A DNA stretch of 64,000 nt. It comes from LMUY01 sp965199105 (GTDB taxonomy: Bacteria; Pseudomonadota; Alphaproteobacteria; Acetobacterales; Acetobacteraceae). Numbering within the stretch: position 1 is the first letter of the stretch; each line of letters starts with the position of its first letter. Location of the stretch: the NCBI GenBank assembly GCA_965199105.1, contig CBDAQO010000002.1, positions 3,720,001-3,784,000 on the forward strand, read 5' to 3'. The position numbers and the translations under genes are program-made. Below the pieces are notes generated by a model. The model saw only the letters and a list, made by a program, of their open reading frames with translations, was not told where the DNA came from and did not search any database. This document shows positions 1-8,721 of the stretch, piece after piece.

Positions 1-1192
1 ATCGGGGTTTCATCTCGCGCGTCTCCTCCAGCCCGATCCCCACCGCCAGAGCGGCCGCGGCGCAGCCCGACAGCGCCAGGAACGCGCCCGTCCAGCCTAA
101 CTGGCCCACCAACATGCCGCTGAACACGCCGGACAGCGCGCCGCCGATGCCCTGCAGCATGTTCACCGTGCCCAGCGCGGTCTGCGTCCGCCCGCTGCCC
201 CAGGTGAGGTCCGCCACCAGCACCGGCACCGCCACGCCGAGCAGCCCGGAGCCCACGCCGTCCAGCACCTCGGCCGGGATCAGCCACACCGGGTCGCTCA
301 GCAGCGCCGACAGCACGCCGCGCACCAGCAGCACGGCGCAGGCGATCACCAGCAAATGGCGCCGGCCCCGCTTGTCCGCCAGCGACCCGGCCCAGAGCGC
401 CACCGGGATCATGGTGAGCTGGGCGACGATCACGTAGCCGGCCACCCACCCGGTCGCGTTGGCGCCCACGGCCACCAGATGCTGCCCGAGCAGCGACAGC
501 ATGGCGCCGTTGCCGAGGTTGAACAGCGCCAGCGCCAAGGCCAGCAGCAACACCTGGCGGTTGAGCAGCACGTCACGGACTGGGTGGCTGTGATCCTGCT
601 CGTCTGGCTCCGCTTCGTGCCAGCCATGCGCGCGGCGGCCGTTCCAGGCCTTGCGCGGGGTGGTCAGCACGGTCGCGATCGCCGCCGCCGCCATGGCGCC
701 GAACACGAAGAAGGCGGTGCTGGTTTGGCCGAGCGCGCCGCCAGCGCCGATCAGCAGCGCCGCCGAGAGGATCCCGGCGTGGTTGGCCGCCTGGTTGCGC
801 CCTTGCTGGGCGGGGAAGCGCCGCTTGCCCACCATGCCGAGCGTGAGCGACGCCATCGCCGGCAACAACAGGGTTCCGCCGCTCGCCGCCAGGAACTGCG
901 CCAACAGCACGGCGACGAAGCTGCGCGCGACCAGCAGCAGCAAGGTGCCGAGCAGGATCGCCGCGCATGACAGCGCGAGCAGCAGCCGCGGGCGCCCGGT
1001 GCGGTCGGCCAGTGCGCCGGCCGGGGTGTTGAGAACCAGGGTCGCGAGCCCCACCACGGTCCCGACCAGCCCGATGCGGCTGGGGCCCCAATGGGCGTCC
1101 TGCGCCAGCCAAGTCGACAGGAACGGGCCGAGCCCGCCCTGGATGTCGCCGGTGAAGTAGTTGATGGCCGCCAGATGGACGGTCGGCGACAT
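1..1192 (-). CDS. MFS transporter, C-terminus cut by window edge
   Basis: This reading frame stays open from the ATG at 1192 to the left edge (397 codons seen), close to the usual 400 residues of a 12-helix major facilitator, so little is missing. It has alternating hydrophobic stretches and a loop motif between helices 2 and 3 (NTPAGALADRTGRPR), which resembles the MFS A-motif. A second copy of that loop pattern (GSLADKRGRRHLL) lies in the second half. The product should be an inner-membrane, proton-linked transporter or drug-efflux-type protein. The substrate cannot be told. It lies 78 bases downstream of another MFS gene on the same strand and may be cotranscribed with it. Confidence 0.8.
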   Translation of the reverse strand, partial: MSPTVHLAAINYFTGDIQGGLGPFLSTWLAQDAHWGPSRIGLVGTVVGLATLVLNTPAGALADRTGRPRLLLALSCAAILLGTLLLLVARSFVAVLLAQFLAASGGTLLLPAMASLTLGMVGKRRFPAQQGRNQAANHAGILSAALLIGAGGALGQTSTAFFVFGAMAAAAIATVLTTPRKAWNGRRAHGWHEAEPDEQDHSHPVRDVLLNRQVLLLALALALFNLGNGAMLSLLGQHLVAVGANATGWVAGYVIVAQLTMIPVALWAGSLADKRGRRHLLVIACAVLLVRGVLSALLSDPVWLIPAEVLDGVGSGLLGVAVPVLVADLTWGSGRTQTALGTVNMLQGIGGALSGVFSGMLVGQLGWTGAFLALSGCAAAALAVGIGLEETREMKPR

Positions 1193-1270
1193 GGCGACTC
1201 GCTTGGCTGGCCCGGGCTTGGCGTGGCTGGCAGAGCATCACGCTGGGCCGACGGGCGCAAGCGGGCCGCT

Positions 1271-2581
1271 TCAGCGCAGCGGGCGGTGCGCGGTCTCCGG
1301 CGCCGAGAGGGTGGCGGCGAGGGTGATCGTGGCCAGCGCGATCAGGTAGCAGGAAATGCCGAAGCTGCTGCCGGTGCCGCGCAGGATGGCGGCGGCGATG
1401 AGGGGCGTGAACCCGCCGCTCAGCGCCGCGCCAATCTGGAACCCCATCGACGCCCCGCTGTAGCGCACGCCGGTGCTGAACAGCTCGGACATGAAGGTGG
1501 CGCCGACGCCGAACATCACGCCCTGCCCCACGCCCACCGCCACGCCGATCGACAGCGTGATCAGCAGCGTGTCCCGCGTGTCGAGCAGGCCGAACACCGG
1601 AAAGGCGAACGCCATCGAGAACAGGCAGGCGAAGATGTACAGCGGCTTGCGGCCGAACCGGTCGGAGAGCCAGCCATAGCCGGGCGTGATCAGCATCTGC
1701 AGCAAAGCCGCCAGCTCGATCGCGTTCAGGATCACGCCACGCGGCAGCCCCAGCCGGCCGGTGACGTAAACGATGGAAAACACCGTCCCGATCACCGCCC
1801 AGGCGATTTCGGACACCTTGAGCGCGATGGCGGTGAAGAACATGCGGCGATGCTGGGTCAGCACCTCCATGAGCGGGGCGCGCCGCACCTCGGCCTGCGC
1901 CAGCAACCGTTGGAAGGCCGGCGTTTCCACCAGGCTCAGCCTGATCCACAGCCCCACCGCCACCAGCACGATGCTGACCAGGAACGGGATGCGCCACCCC
2001 CAGGCCAGGAACTGCGCGTCCGGCATGAGGCCCGACACCAGGGCGAACACGGCGATGGACGCCAGCACGCCGAACGGGCTGCCCGCCTGCACCAGGCTGC
2101 CGAACAGGCCGCGCCGGTGCGGGCGCGCGTTCTCCACCATCATCAGCACCGCACCACCCCACTCGCCGCCGATGCCGACGCCCTGTACCAGCCGCAGCGC
2201 GATCAGCAGGATCGGCGCCAGGATGCCCACCTGGCCATAGGTCGGCAGGCAGCCGATGAGGAAGGTGCCGGCGCCCATGATGATGACGGTGAGCGCCAGC
2301 ATGCGCTTGCGGCCGACGCGGTCGCCGAAATGGCCGAACAGGGCGCCGCCGAGCGGCCGGGCCAGGAACCCCACGCCATACGCGGCCACGGAAATCAGCG
2401 TGCCGACCGCCGGGTCGGCGCTGGGGAAGAACAGCTTGCCGAACACGAGCGTGGCCGCGGTGCCGTAGAGGGTGAAGTCGTACCATTCGATCATGCTGCC
2501 CACGATGCTGGCAAAAATGATCCGCCGCAGCGCCGCCGGTGGCACCAGGCCCGCCTCGGCATCATCGGCAGTCAGGAACAT
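1271..2581 (-). CDS. MFS transporter, metabolite:H+ symporter (MHS) family
   Basis: 436 residues, full length for the MHS branch of MFS (ProP, ShiA, KgtP). Family marks are GSMIEWYDF at residues 28-36 entering helix 1, the A-motif GHFGDRVGRKR in loop 2-3, and GIGGEWGGA in helix 4. Members import organic acids, betaines or shikimate with protons across the inner membrane. The start codon gives the typical short charged N-terminus. No catabolic gene lies next to it, so the substrate is open. The family assignment is firm. Confidence 0.88.
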   Translation of the reverse strand: MFLTADDAEAGLVPPAALRRIIFASIVGSMIEWYDFTLYGTAATLVFGKLFFPSADPAVGTLISVAAYGVGFLARPLGGALFGHFGDRVGRKRMLALTVIIMGAGTFLIGCLPTYGQVGILAPILLIALRLVQGVGIGGEWGGAVLMMVENARPHRRGLFGSLVQAGSPFGVLASIAVFALVSGLMPDAQFLAWGWRIPFLVSIVLVAVGLWIRLSLVETPAFQRLLAQAEVRRAPLMEVLTQHRRMFFTAIALKVSEIAWAVIGTVFSIVYVTGRLGLPRGVILNAIELAALLQMLITPGYGWLSDRFGRKPLYIFACLFSMAFAFPVFGLLDTRDTLLITLSIGVAVGVGQGVMFGVGATFMSELFSTGVRYSGASMGFQIGAALSGGFTPLIAAAILRGTGSSFGISCYLIALATITLAATLSAPETAHRPLR

Positions 2582-2663
2582 GCGGCCACTCCCGGCTTGC
2601 AGCGCGGCTTCGCGCCACCTCGCGGGAGCGTGACCGATCAGCGCGGCGGCGGCAAGCGCCCCC

Positions 2664-3095
2664 TCAGGATGGCGGTGCTGGCCCGACCGTGACGTCGACG
2701 CTGATCGCGTGGTCGTTCGGCTCCAGCGTCACGGTGAAGCGGTCTGGCCCGGCGTAGCCCGGCGCGGGTGTGTAGGAGATGCCCACCTGGGTGCCGGCCA
2801 GCAGCAACCCGGCGCCGGCCAGGCCGTGGCGCGCCGGCGCGGTCACCAGGGCGGCGTTCACCACCGCCTGGATGTCCGGGTTGAGCAGCGTGAAGCGGCA
2901 GGCCTCGCCGGTGTTGGCCACGGTGAGGCTGGTGTGCACGGCGGTGAAGCCGAGCAGGAAAAATTTCTTTACCTGGCACGGCCCGGCCACTGTCTGCGGC
3001 TGCAACACGCCCTGGTCGTTGCGCGCCAACCCGGCGCAGGCGCTGAGCAGCAGGCCCAGGCCCAGGCCCGGGCCCACCGCCGCCAGCCGCCTCAC
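2664..3095 (-). CDS. Putative lipoprotein of unknown function
   Basis: 143 residues from a GTG start at 3095 whose bases overlap the stop of the upstream gene (GTGA). This overlap decided the start. The N-terminus MRRLAAVGPGLGLGLLLSAC is a lipoprotein signal with lipobox LSAC and lipidated Cys20. The mature part has motifs such as SYTPAPGYAGPDRFTV, which look like a small beta-sandwich or cadherin-like fold, but I do not recognise a named family. Translational coupling suggests it works with the small protein encoded just upstream. Confidence 0.6.
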   Translation of the reverse strand: MRRLAAVGPGLGLGLLLSACAGLARNDQGVLQPQTVAGPCQVKKFFLLGFTAVHTSLTVANTGEACRFTLLNPDIQAVVNAALVTAPARHGLAGAGLLLAGTQVGISYTPAPGYAGPDRFTVTLEPNDHAISVDVTVGPAPPS

Positions 3096-3325
3096 AGCAG
3101 CCGCTTGTCCAGCTCGAGCCGCAGCTCCTCGGCCATCGCCGCGGTCTTGGGGTCCAGCGCCTCGATCGCGGTCAACACCCACTGGCAGGCGTCATCCAGC
3201 GTGTGCCGCACCGCCGCGCCCACGCCCGTGCCGGCCGTCTCGACCCGGCCGGCCGCCTCGTGGTGGCCCTCCGCCCGCAACCGCTCCGCCAACGCCTTGG
3301 CGCGCGCCTCCTGCCCTGCCTCCAT
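3092..3325 (-). CDS. Small hypothetical alpha-helical protein
   Basis: 77 residues from ATG 3325, mostly helical, soluble and rich in Ala, Glu and Arg (ending ELRLELDKRLL). An upstream in-frame start at 3388 exists but would leave only 22 bases to the divergent gene, so the inner start with GGAG just ahead is preferred. Its stop overlaps the GTG of the lipoprotein gene downstream, so the two are probably an operon. No family recognised. Confidence 0.5.
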   Translation of the reverse strand: MEAGQEARAKALAERLRAEGHHEAAGRVETAGTGVGAAVRHTLDDACQWVLTAIEALDPKTAAMAEELRLELDKRLL

Positions 3326-3410
3326 CTCCGCCCCCCAACGCTGCCGCACGAGCAGACTGAACCAAAGCCGCACACGCAAGTTGCCCATCTATATAGCAGA
3401 GGATCCGGCG

Positions 3411-3794
3411 ATGAACTTCGACCGACTGGCGCAAGTGGTAGCGCGCGGGGCTGGGCGGCCGGCGACCTTCGTCGTCTCCACCCTGCTGGTGATCGTCTGG
3501 GGCATCAGCGGCCCCATCTTCGGCTTCAGCGACACCTGGCAACTGGTGATCAACACCAGCACCACCATCGTCACCTTCCTGATGGTATTCCTGATCCAGA
3601 ACACGCAGAACCGCGATACCGACGCGCTGCAGATCAAGATTGACGAGCTGATCCGGGTGACGCAGGGCGCCCGCCTGGCGCTGCTCGACCTCGAGGAGAT
3701 GAAGTCGGCCGAGCTGGACCAAATCCGGTCCGAGTTCCTGCAATTGGCGCGGGAGCACAAGACGGCCGACGCGGGGTCGGCGGCGAGGCAGTAG
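3411..3794 (+). CDS. Low-affinity iron permease family protein
   Basis: 127 residues, ATG preceded by AGAGGA at a suitable distance. Two membrane helices (about residues 18-36 and 41-60) are followed by FLIQNTQNRD and a cytoplasmic helical tail beginning DALQIKIDELI. This layout is typical of the small bacterial proteins in the low-affinity iron permease family. Family members are inner-membrane proteins. Actual iron transport by the bacterial short forms is not well established, so the family name should not be read as a proven function. Confidence 0.8.
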   Translation: MNFDRLAQVVARGAGRPATFVVSTLLVIVWGISGPIFGFSDTWQLVINTSTTIVTFLMVFLIQNTQNRDTDALQIKIDELIRVTQGARLALLDLEEMKSAELDQIRSEFLQLAREHKTADAGSAARQ

Positions 3795-3797
3795 CTC

Positions 3798-4253
3798 TCA
3801 CCCAAACCAACCCCGGACCGCGTCCACCGGCAGCGCCACGCTTTCGCGCAGCCGCCAATACCAGCGCCGGTCCTGCGCCGGCGGTGGCGGGCACGGGGTG
3901 GCGCGCACGCCCGCCATGCGCAGCAGCATGCGGCAGCGTGGCAGGTGGTAGCCGCTCGAGGCGATCCGCACCCGCTCGCGCTCGCCCGCCAGCAAGGCGG
4001 CGCAGGCCCGGGCCGAGGAGCGCGTGTTCACCCCGGTTTCCTCCAGCCGGATGTTGCCCGGGGGCACTCCCAAGCGCTCCAGGAGGCCCGCCATCACCCG
4101 CGCCTCGGACGGGCCATGCCGCCCCACGGCGCCGGTGGGGAGGTAGCGCGCGCCGGGCCCCCCGCAGGCGAACGCCGCCTCCACCCGGGCGCGCAGGGTT
4201 GGGCTGGGCTCGCCGCCGGGGAGCACGGCGGCACCGAAGATCACGATTACCAA
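3798..4253 (-). CDS. DUF218 / YdcF-like protein
   Basis: The DUF218 pattern is clear: the first strand VIVIFGAAVLPGG, then EARVMAGLLERLGVPPGNI, then LEETGVNTRSSARA, and a C-terminal HLPRCRMLLRMAG segment. The start is uncertain. TTG at 4253 lies just past the stop of the upstream methyltransferase and gives 151 residues without a leader; ATG 4313 would overlap that gene by 50 bases. DUF218 proteins include ElyC/SanA-type envelope factors. No membrane leader is present here, so a cytoplasmic role is more likely. The gene ends 4 bases from the convergent iron-permease-like gene. Confidence 0.7.
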   Translation of the reverse strand: MVIVIFGAAVLPGGEPSPTLRARVEAAFACGGPGARYLPTGAVGRHGPSEARVMAGLLERLGVPPGNIRLEETGVNTRSSARACAALLAGERERVRIASSGYHLPRCRMLLRMAGVRATPCPPPPAQDRRWYWRLRESVALPVDAVRGWFG

Positions 4254-4263
4254 GCGCGAGGGA

Positions 4264-5505
4264 TCAAGCGGGCGGCGCCAGCAGCAGCCGGTTGAGCGCG
4301 CAAAGTGGGTCATACGTACCGCGCCACGCCCGCGCGAACGCCTCCGGCCCGGCGCGGTCCGCCATCGCCTGCCCAATCGCGCCCACGCTGCGCACCCCGT
4401 CCACCAGGCGCAGGATGGGCGCAGCCAACGGCGGCAGCGGCACCGGGATGCGCAGGCCGTCGAACAGGAACGGCAGGGTGCCGTCGGGCCGGATGTGCTT
4501 GGCCAGCTCCTCGCCCGGCATCTCGCGCATGACCGGAACGCTCGCCGGGTCGGCCGGGTCGGGCGGCGCCGGCGCGTCGGCGGCACGCACGGCGTAGACC
4601 ACATGGGTGCTGATGTTGCCGCACACCGCCTCGGCCACCGCCGCGCGCTCCACCGGGCCGAGGCCGGCGAGGCGCTGCCGCAGCCGGGCGTCGGTGAGGT
4701 AGATCGCCGGGTCGTAGCGCATCGGCTCCATCCAGCAGGTGGCCTGCAGCCCGGCGCCGTCCAGCAGGCAGTGCAGCGCCGGCACGTCGAAGGCCTGGTC
4801 GCGCGGGTTGAGCAGCAGGTCGTAGAGCCCGGCGTCGCCCCCGGTGAGGTGGTCGGCGAACAGGGTGTTGCGGCGCAGCCAGGCGCTGTCCGGCAGGCTG
4901 CGCATCATGCGGCGGGCGGCATCCAGCCGGGCGGACGGCGGCAGCTGCTCCGGGGCCAGCCGACGCAGTGCGTCCTGCAGCATATACACCCCGGTGCGGC
5001 CATGCGGGGCGTAGACCATGAGCCCGAGCCCGCCGCCGGGGGCCAGCACGCCGAGCAGCGCCTGTAGCCCGGCCGCCGGGTCGGGCAGATGGTGCAGCAC
5101 GCCGCAGCAATCGATGTAGTCGAACGGCCCCAGCCCGCTGCCCGGCAGGTCGAGCAGGGAGCCGGCGTGCCACTCGAGGCTGAGCCCGCGCGCGGTGGCC
5201 CGGCGTTGCGCGATCCCGGCAGCGGCAGCGGAGCGGTCGAGATAGGTGACGCGGCCAGGCCGGCCGGCGGTGGCGAGCTGCTGCGCCAGCATGATGGTGC
5301 CGTCCCCGGTGCCGCCGCCCGCCACCAGCGCCCGCAGCGGTTGCGAGCGGGGGCGGGCGGCGCCGAACACCCAGTGGTCGATCTCGCGCAGGTGGCTCGG
5401 GCTGCCGATGACCAGCCGGCGCGCTTCGTCCGCCGGGTCGCGGGCGGGATAGGGGTAGGCCTCGTATTGCGCCTGCAGGTAGGCGTCGCTCGCGTCGTCC
5501 GTCAT
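4264..5505 (-). CDS. Class I SAM-dependent methyltransferase
   Basis: 413 residues from ATG 5505. The SAM-binding motif I is LVAGGGTGDGT near residue 60, followed by the acidic strand end VTYLDRS and the post-motif FDYIDCCGVLHHLPDP. These are marks of class I methyltransferases of the ubiE/COQ5 style. The N-terminus QAQYEAYPYPARD is a pattern seen in several bacterial methyltransferases. A C-terminal extension after about residue 330 (LRLVDGVRSVGAI) resembles PqqD-like small domains. The substrate is unknown. The coding frame stays open well upstream, but that part reads against the divergent ialB-like gene and is rejected. Confidence 0.75.
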   Translation of the reverse strand: MTDDASDAYLQAQYEAYPYPARDPADEARRLVIGSPSHLREIDHWVFGAARPRSQPLRALVAGGGTGDGTIMLAQQLATAGRPGRVTYLDRSAAAAGIAQRRATARGLSLEWHAGSLLDLPGSGLGPFDYIDCCGVLHHLPDPAAGLQALLGVLAPGGGLGLMVYAPHGRTGVYMLQDALRRLAPEQLPPSARLDAARRMMRSLPDSAWLRRNTLFADHLTGGDAGLYDLLLNPRDQAFDVPALHCLLDGAGLQATCWMEPMRYDPAIYLTDARLRQRLAGLGPVERAAVAEAVCGNISTHVVYAVRAADAPAPPDPADPASVPVMREMPGEELAKHIRPDGTLPFLFDGLRIPVPLPPLAAPILRLVDGVRSVGAIGQAMADRAGPEAFARAWRGTYDPLCALNRLLLAPPA

Positions 5506-5589
5506 GGCCCATGACCTATCGCGCCGCGGCCGCACTCGCCAGGCGGCACCCCGCTTGTTCCGGCTGGCGCGCCACCGTATCTGTGCGCC

Positions 5590-6150
5590 ATGCGCTGCTT
5601 CCTGCTTTCCTTCGCCGCGACCGCGCTCACGCTGTCGGCCTTCATTCTGCCCGCGTTCGCCCAGTCGCGCGCCGCGCATCCGGCGCCGCACGGCCCGGCC
5701 CGCCCGGTCGCCAACCCGCCCAAAGCCATCGGCAAGTTTGAGGACTGGACCGCCGCGGTGCACCAGGAGGCCGGGCAAACCGTGTGCTACGCCTTCACCC
5801 GCGCCGCCTCCTCCGCCCCGGTGATCGCCGGCCGTGGCGACGTGGTGCTGACCGTGACGCAGCGGCCCGGCGGCATCCATGACGCGGTGGCGATCAGCGC
5901 CGGCTTCGCCTATGCCGCCAATGCCGAGGTCGGCGTGCTGGTGGAGGGCACCACCCTGCCCTTCTACACCGCGCAACGCTCGGCCTTCGCGCGGGACGGG
6001 CATGCCGTGGTGACCGCGTTCGAACGGGGGCGGCAGGCAGTGGCCAAGTCGCCGGGCCCGCGCAACACCATGCTGGTCGACACCTTCAACCTGCGCGGCT
6101 TCTCGCCCGCCTTCGCCGCCATCAACAAGGCCTGCGCGGTGAAGGGCTGA
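5590..6150 (+). CDS. Invasion-associated locus B (IalB)-like periplasmic protein
   Basis: 186 residues with a cleavable signal peptide (about residues 1-24, ending PAFAQ). The mature part has the IalB family sequence: FEDWTAAV near the start, a cysteine in TVCYAFTRA, and the C-terminal FNLRGFSPAFAAINKAC. The two cysteines could form a disulfide. IalB proteins are common in alphaproteobacteria, including non-pathogens, and the name reflects Bartonella. The function here is not known. Its stop overlaps the rlmN start (TGATG), so the two genes are translationally coupled. Confidence 0.78.
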   Translation: MRCFLLSFAATALTLSAFILPAFAQSRAAHPAPHGPARPVANPPKAIGKFEDWTAAVHQEAGQTVCYAFTRAASSAPVIAGRGDVVLTVTQRPGGIHDAVAISAGFAYAANAEVGVLVEGTTLPFYTAQRSAFARDGHAVVTAFERGRQAVAKSPGPRNTMLVDTFNLRGFSPAFAAINKACAVKG

Positions 6151-7331
6151 TGTCGGCCGCCACCGACAGCACCCTGGGCCAGAGCGAGCGCGACCGCATC
6201 CTCGCGAAATCCGCCCTGTTCGCCCCGCCCCCGGCCATGCTCGCGGACGGGCGGCGCGAGCTGGTCGGGCTGAGCCGCGACGAACTGGCGGCGGCGCTGG
6301 CCGACGTGGGGGAGAAACCGTTCCGTGCCAAGCAGCTGTGGCACTGGATCTATCACCGCGGCGCCACCGATTTCAGCACCATGAGCAGCATCGCCAAGCC
6401 GCTGCAGCAGCGCCTGGCCGAGCGCTTTGTGGTCGGCCGGCCCGGCGTCGCCACCGAGCAGACCAGCAGTGACGGCACCCGCAAATGGCTGTTCCGCTTC
6501 CGCGACGGCCAGGAGGCGGAAACGGTCTACATCCCCGGGCGGGAGCAGGATCGCGGCGCCGTTTGCGTCTCCTCCCAAGTGGGCTGCACCTTGTCCTGCC
6601 GCTTCTGCCACACCGGCACGCAGGCGTTGGCGCGCAACCTGGGCGCCTACGAGATCGTGGGCCAGTTCATGGCCGCGCGGGACAGCTACGCCGAATGGCC
6701 GTCGCCGCAGGGCGAGACGCCGCGCCTGCTCAGCACCATCGTGCTGATGGGCATGGGCGAGCCGCTCTATAACTATGAGAACGTGGCGCGGGCGATGCGC
6801 ATCGCCATGGACGGCGAGGGCATCGGCCTGTCGCGCCGCCGCATCACCCTCTCCACCTCGGGCGTGGTGCCGATGATGGACCGCTGCGGGGAGGAACTCG
6901 GCGTGAACCTCGCGGTGTCGCTGCACGCGGTGACGGACGAGCTGCGCGACGAATTGGTGCCGCTGAACCGCAAATACCCGATTGCGGAGCTGCTGGCGGC
7001 GTGCCGTCGCTATCCCTCGGCCTCCAACGCGCGGCGCATTACCTTCGAGTACGTGATGCTGCGCGGCATCAACGACAGCGAGGCCGAGGCGCGCGCGCTG
7101 GTGCGGCTGCTGGCCGGGCTGCCGGCGAAGGTGAACCTGATCCCGTTCAATCCATGGCCCGGCAGCCAGTACGAGCCGAGCACGCGGCCGCAGCTCGACC
7201 GGTTCGCCGCCATCGTGATGGAGGCCGGGTTCGCCAGCCCGGTCCGCACCCCGCGTGGGCGCGATATCTTGGCGGCATGCGGCCAACTGCGCACGGCGAG
7301 CGAGCGGCTGCGGCCGGTCATGCCGAATTAA
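6150..7331 (+). CDS. rlmN: 23S rRNA (adenine2503-C2)/tRNA adenine37 methyltransferase
   Basis: 393 residues. A radical-SAM enzyme that methylates C2 of A2503 in 23S rRNA and of A37 in some tRNAs. The 4Fe-4S motif CTLSCRFC supplies Cys146, Cys150 and Cys153. Other family marks are FRAKQLWHWIY near residue 58, MGMGEPLYNYENV, ITLSTSGVVPMM, NLAVSLHA and LIPFNPWPGS. The catalytic C-terminal cysteine is in DILAACGQLR. Length matches the alphaproteobacterial family. The start overlaps the ialB-like stop, as is common for this pair. Confidence 0.97.
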   Translation: MSAATDSTLGQSERDRILAKSALFAPPPAMLADGRRELVGLSRDELAAALADVGEKPFRAKQLWHWIYHRGATDFSTMSSIAKPLQQRLAERFVVGRPGVATEQTSSDGTRKWLFRFRDGQEAETVYIPGREQDRGAVCVSSQVGCTLSCRFCHTGTQALARNLGAYEIVGQFMAARDSYAEWPSPQGETPRLLSTIVLMGMGEPLYNYENVARAMRIAMDGEGIGLSRRRITLSTSGVVPMMDRCGEELGVNLAVSLHAVTDELRDELVPLNRKYPIAELLAACRRYPSASNARRITFEYVMLRGINDSEAEARALVRLLAGLPAKVNLIPFNPWPGSQYEPSTRPQLDRFAAIVMEAGFASPVRTPRGRDILAACGQLRTASERLRPVMPN

Positions 7332-7515
7332 CACCGATTTACCAAAGAGCATAAAATTGCCCGCCCGTGCCGCGGAGGCATTGTTTGGACGCGTTTTCGC
7401 CACGTAAGCCGACAGGGATTGTTCTTTTAGCGTAACATCTTTGACGAGTTCTGCAGGCCTGAGCGACGCCAGCCAGGCGTCCACCCCTTGTGCCGCAGCG
7501 CAACAGCCGTGTTTC

Positions 7516-8721
7516 ATGCATACCATGAAATTCACAGCCAACCGCGTCGGCATCCCCCTGCCCCTCCTTGCCGGCGTCGGCTTCCTCTCCTCGGCCGGCG
7601 CACGGGTGGTGGACTCGCTGCTCGACGCCATCGGCCGCGACTTCGACGTCTCGGTGCCGCAGGTCGCGGTGATCCTGGCGGCGTTCACCCTGCCCTACGG
7701 GCTATGCCAGCTCGTCACCGGGCCGATGGCCGACCGGTTCGGCAAGCCCCGCGTGCTGCTGGGTGCGCTGGTCGCCTACGCCGCCGCGACCGCCGGCTGC
7801 GCGCTCGCGTCCGGGCTCACCTCGCTCACCCTGCTGCGCATGCTGGCGGGGGCGTCCAGCGCCGGGCTGGTGCCGGTGTGCCTGGCCTATATCGGCGACG
7901 GCACGCACTATGCCGACCGCCAGATCGTGCTGAGCCGCTTCCTCGTCGGGGTGGTGATCGCCCAGGTGGTGGCCGGGCCGGTCGGCGGCCTGTTCGGCGA
8001 GTTCGTGTCCTGGCGGGGCGTGTTCGTGCTGCTCTCGGCCGGGGCGCTCACCCTGGCGGCCTGCGTGGCGCTGCATCTACGCGGGATTGCGCCCCCGCCG
8101 CGTGCCGCCGCCCCGCCGCGCAGCTTCGCCGGGCTTTGCCACCGTGGCCCGGCGCTGCTGCTGGGCATGACGGTGGTGGACGGCATGCTGTTCACCGGCA
8201 CGGTGCCGTTCATCGGGCCATTCCTGCACGAGCGCATGGGGCTCAGCTACGGCGCAGCGGGCTTGGTGCTGGCCTGCTTCGGCGCCGGCTGCTGGGCCTA
8301 CATCCGGCTGGCACCACGCCTGGTGCGGGCCTGGCCGGAGTCGCGGCTGGTGCTGTCCGGCGGGCTGATCGCGGCGGCGGGCATGGCGCTGGCCGGCGCG
8401 GCCCAGGCCTGGCCGGCCTACGTCGCCGCCGAGGTGGCGCTCGGGCTGGGCTATTTCATGCTCCATTCGGTGTTGCAGGCGCGGGCGACGGAAATGCTGC
8501 CCGCCTCGCGCGGGGTCGCGGTGTCCAGCTTCGCCTTCGCGCTGTTCATGGGCCAGGCGCTCGGCGCCCTGCTGTGCGGCGTCGGCATCGCTTGGTGGGG
8601 CTACCGGGTGGTGTTCGCCGCCGACTGCCCGGCGCTGGCGCTGCTGGCCCTCGCGCTATGGCTCAGCCTGCGAACAGGTGGCGGGGGGCACGGCAGCCGT
8701 TACAAACCGCAGCAGGCATGA
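7516..8721 (+). CDS. MFS transporter, drug-efflux (DHA1) type
   Basis: 401 residues from ATG 7516; another ATG at 7525 is equally possible, and a far TTG at 7441 is not favoured. Twelve hydrophobic segments are visible. The A-motif GPMADRFGKPRVL lies in loop 2-3, and the antiporter-type motif region VVAGPVGGLFGE is in helix 5. This fits the Bcr/CflA-like DHA1 group of proton antiporters exporting drugs or metabolites. The 3' end overlaps the convergent hydrolase gene by 66 bases. The 184-base gap upstream (7332-7515) holds AT-richer sequence that may contain its promoter, but I cannot place one. Confidence 0.8.
   Translation: MHTMKFTANRVGIPLPLLAGVGFLSSAGARVVDSLLDAIGRDFDVSVPQVAVILAAFTLPYGLCQLVTGPMADRFGKPRVLLGALVAYAAATAGCALASGLTSLTLLRMLAGASSAGLVPVCLAYIGDGTHYADRQIVLSRFLVGVVIAQVVAGPVGGLFGEFVSWRGVFVLLSAGALTLAACVALHLRGIAPPPRAAAPPRSFAGLCHRGPALLLGMTVVDGMLFTGTVPFIGPFLHERMGLSYGAAGLVLACFGAGCWAYIRLAPRLVRAWPESRLVLSGGLIAAAGMALAGAAQAWPAYVAAEVALGLGYFMLHSVLQARATEMLPASRGVAVSSFAFALFMGQALGALLCGVGIAWWGYRVVFAADCPALALLALALWLSLRTGGGGHGSRYKPQQA

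Noticed and set aside
573..2486. Minus-strand open frame of 637 codons across two MFS genes
   Set aside because: Arg/Pro-rich translation without motifs; it is a shadow of the MFS genes in GC-rich DNA.
3791..3800. Intrinsic terminator between the convergent iron-permease-like and DUF218 genes
   Set aside because: Only three bases separate the stops and no T-run hairpin is present.
5506..6003. Upstream in-frame extension of the methyltransferase at 4264-5505
   Set aside because: Runs antisense through the ialB-like signal peptide and mature region; no methyltransferase sequence there.
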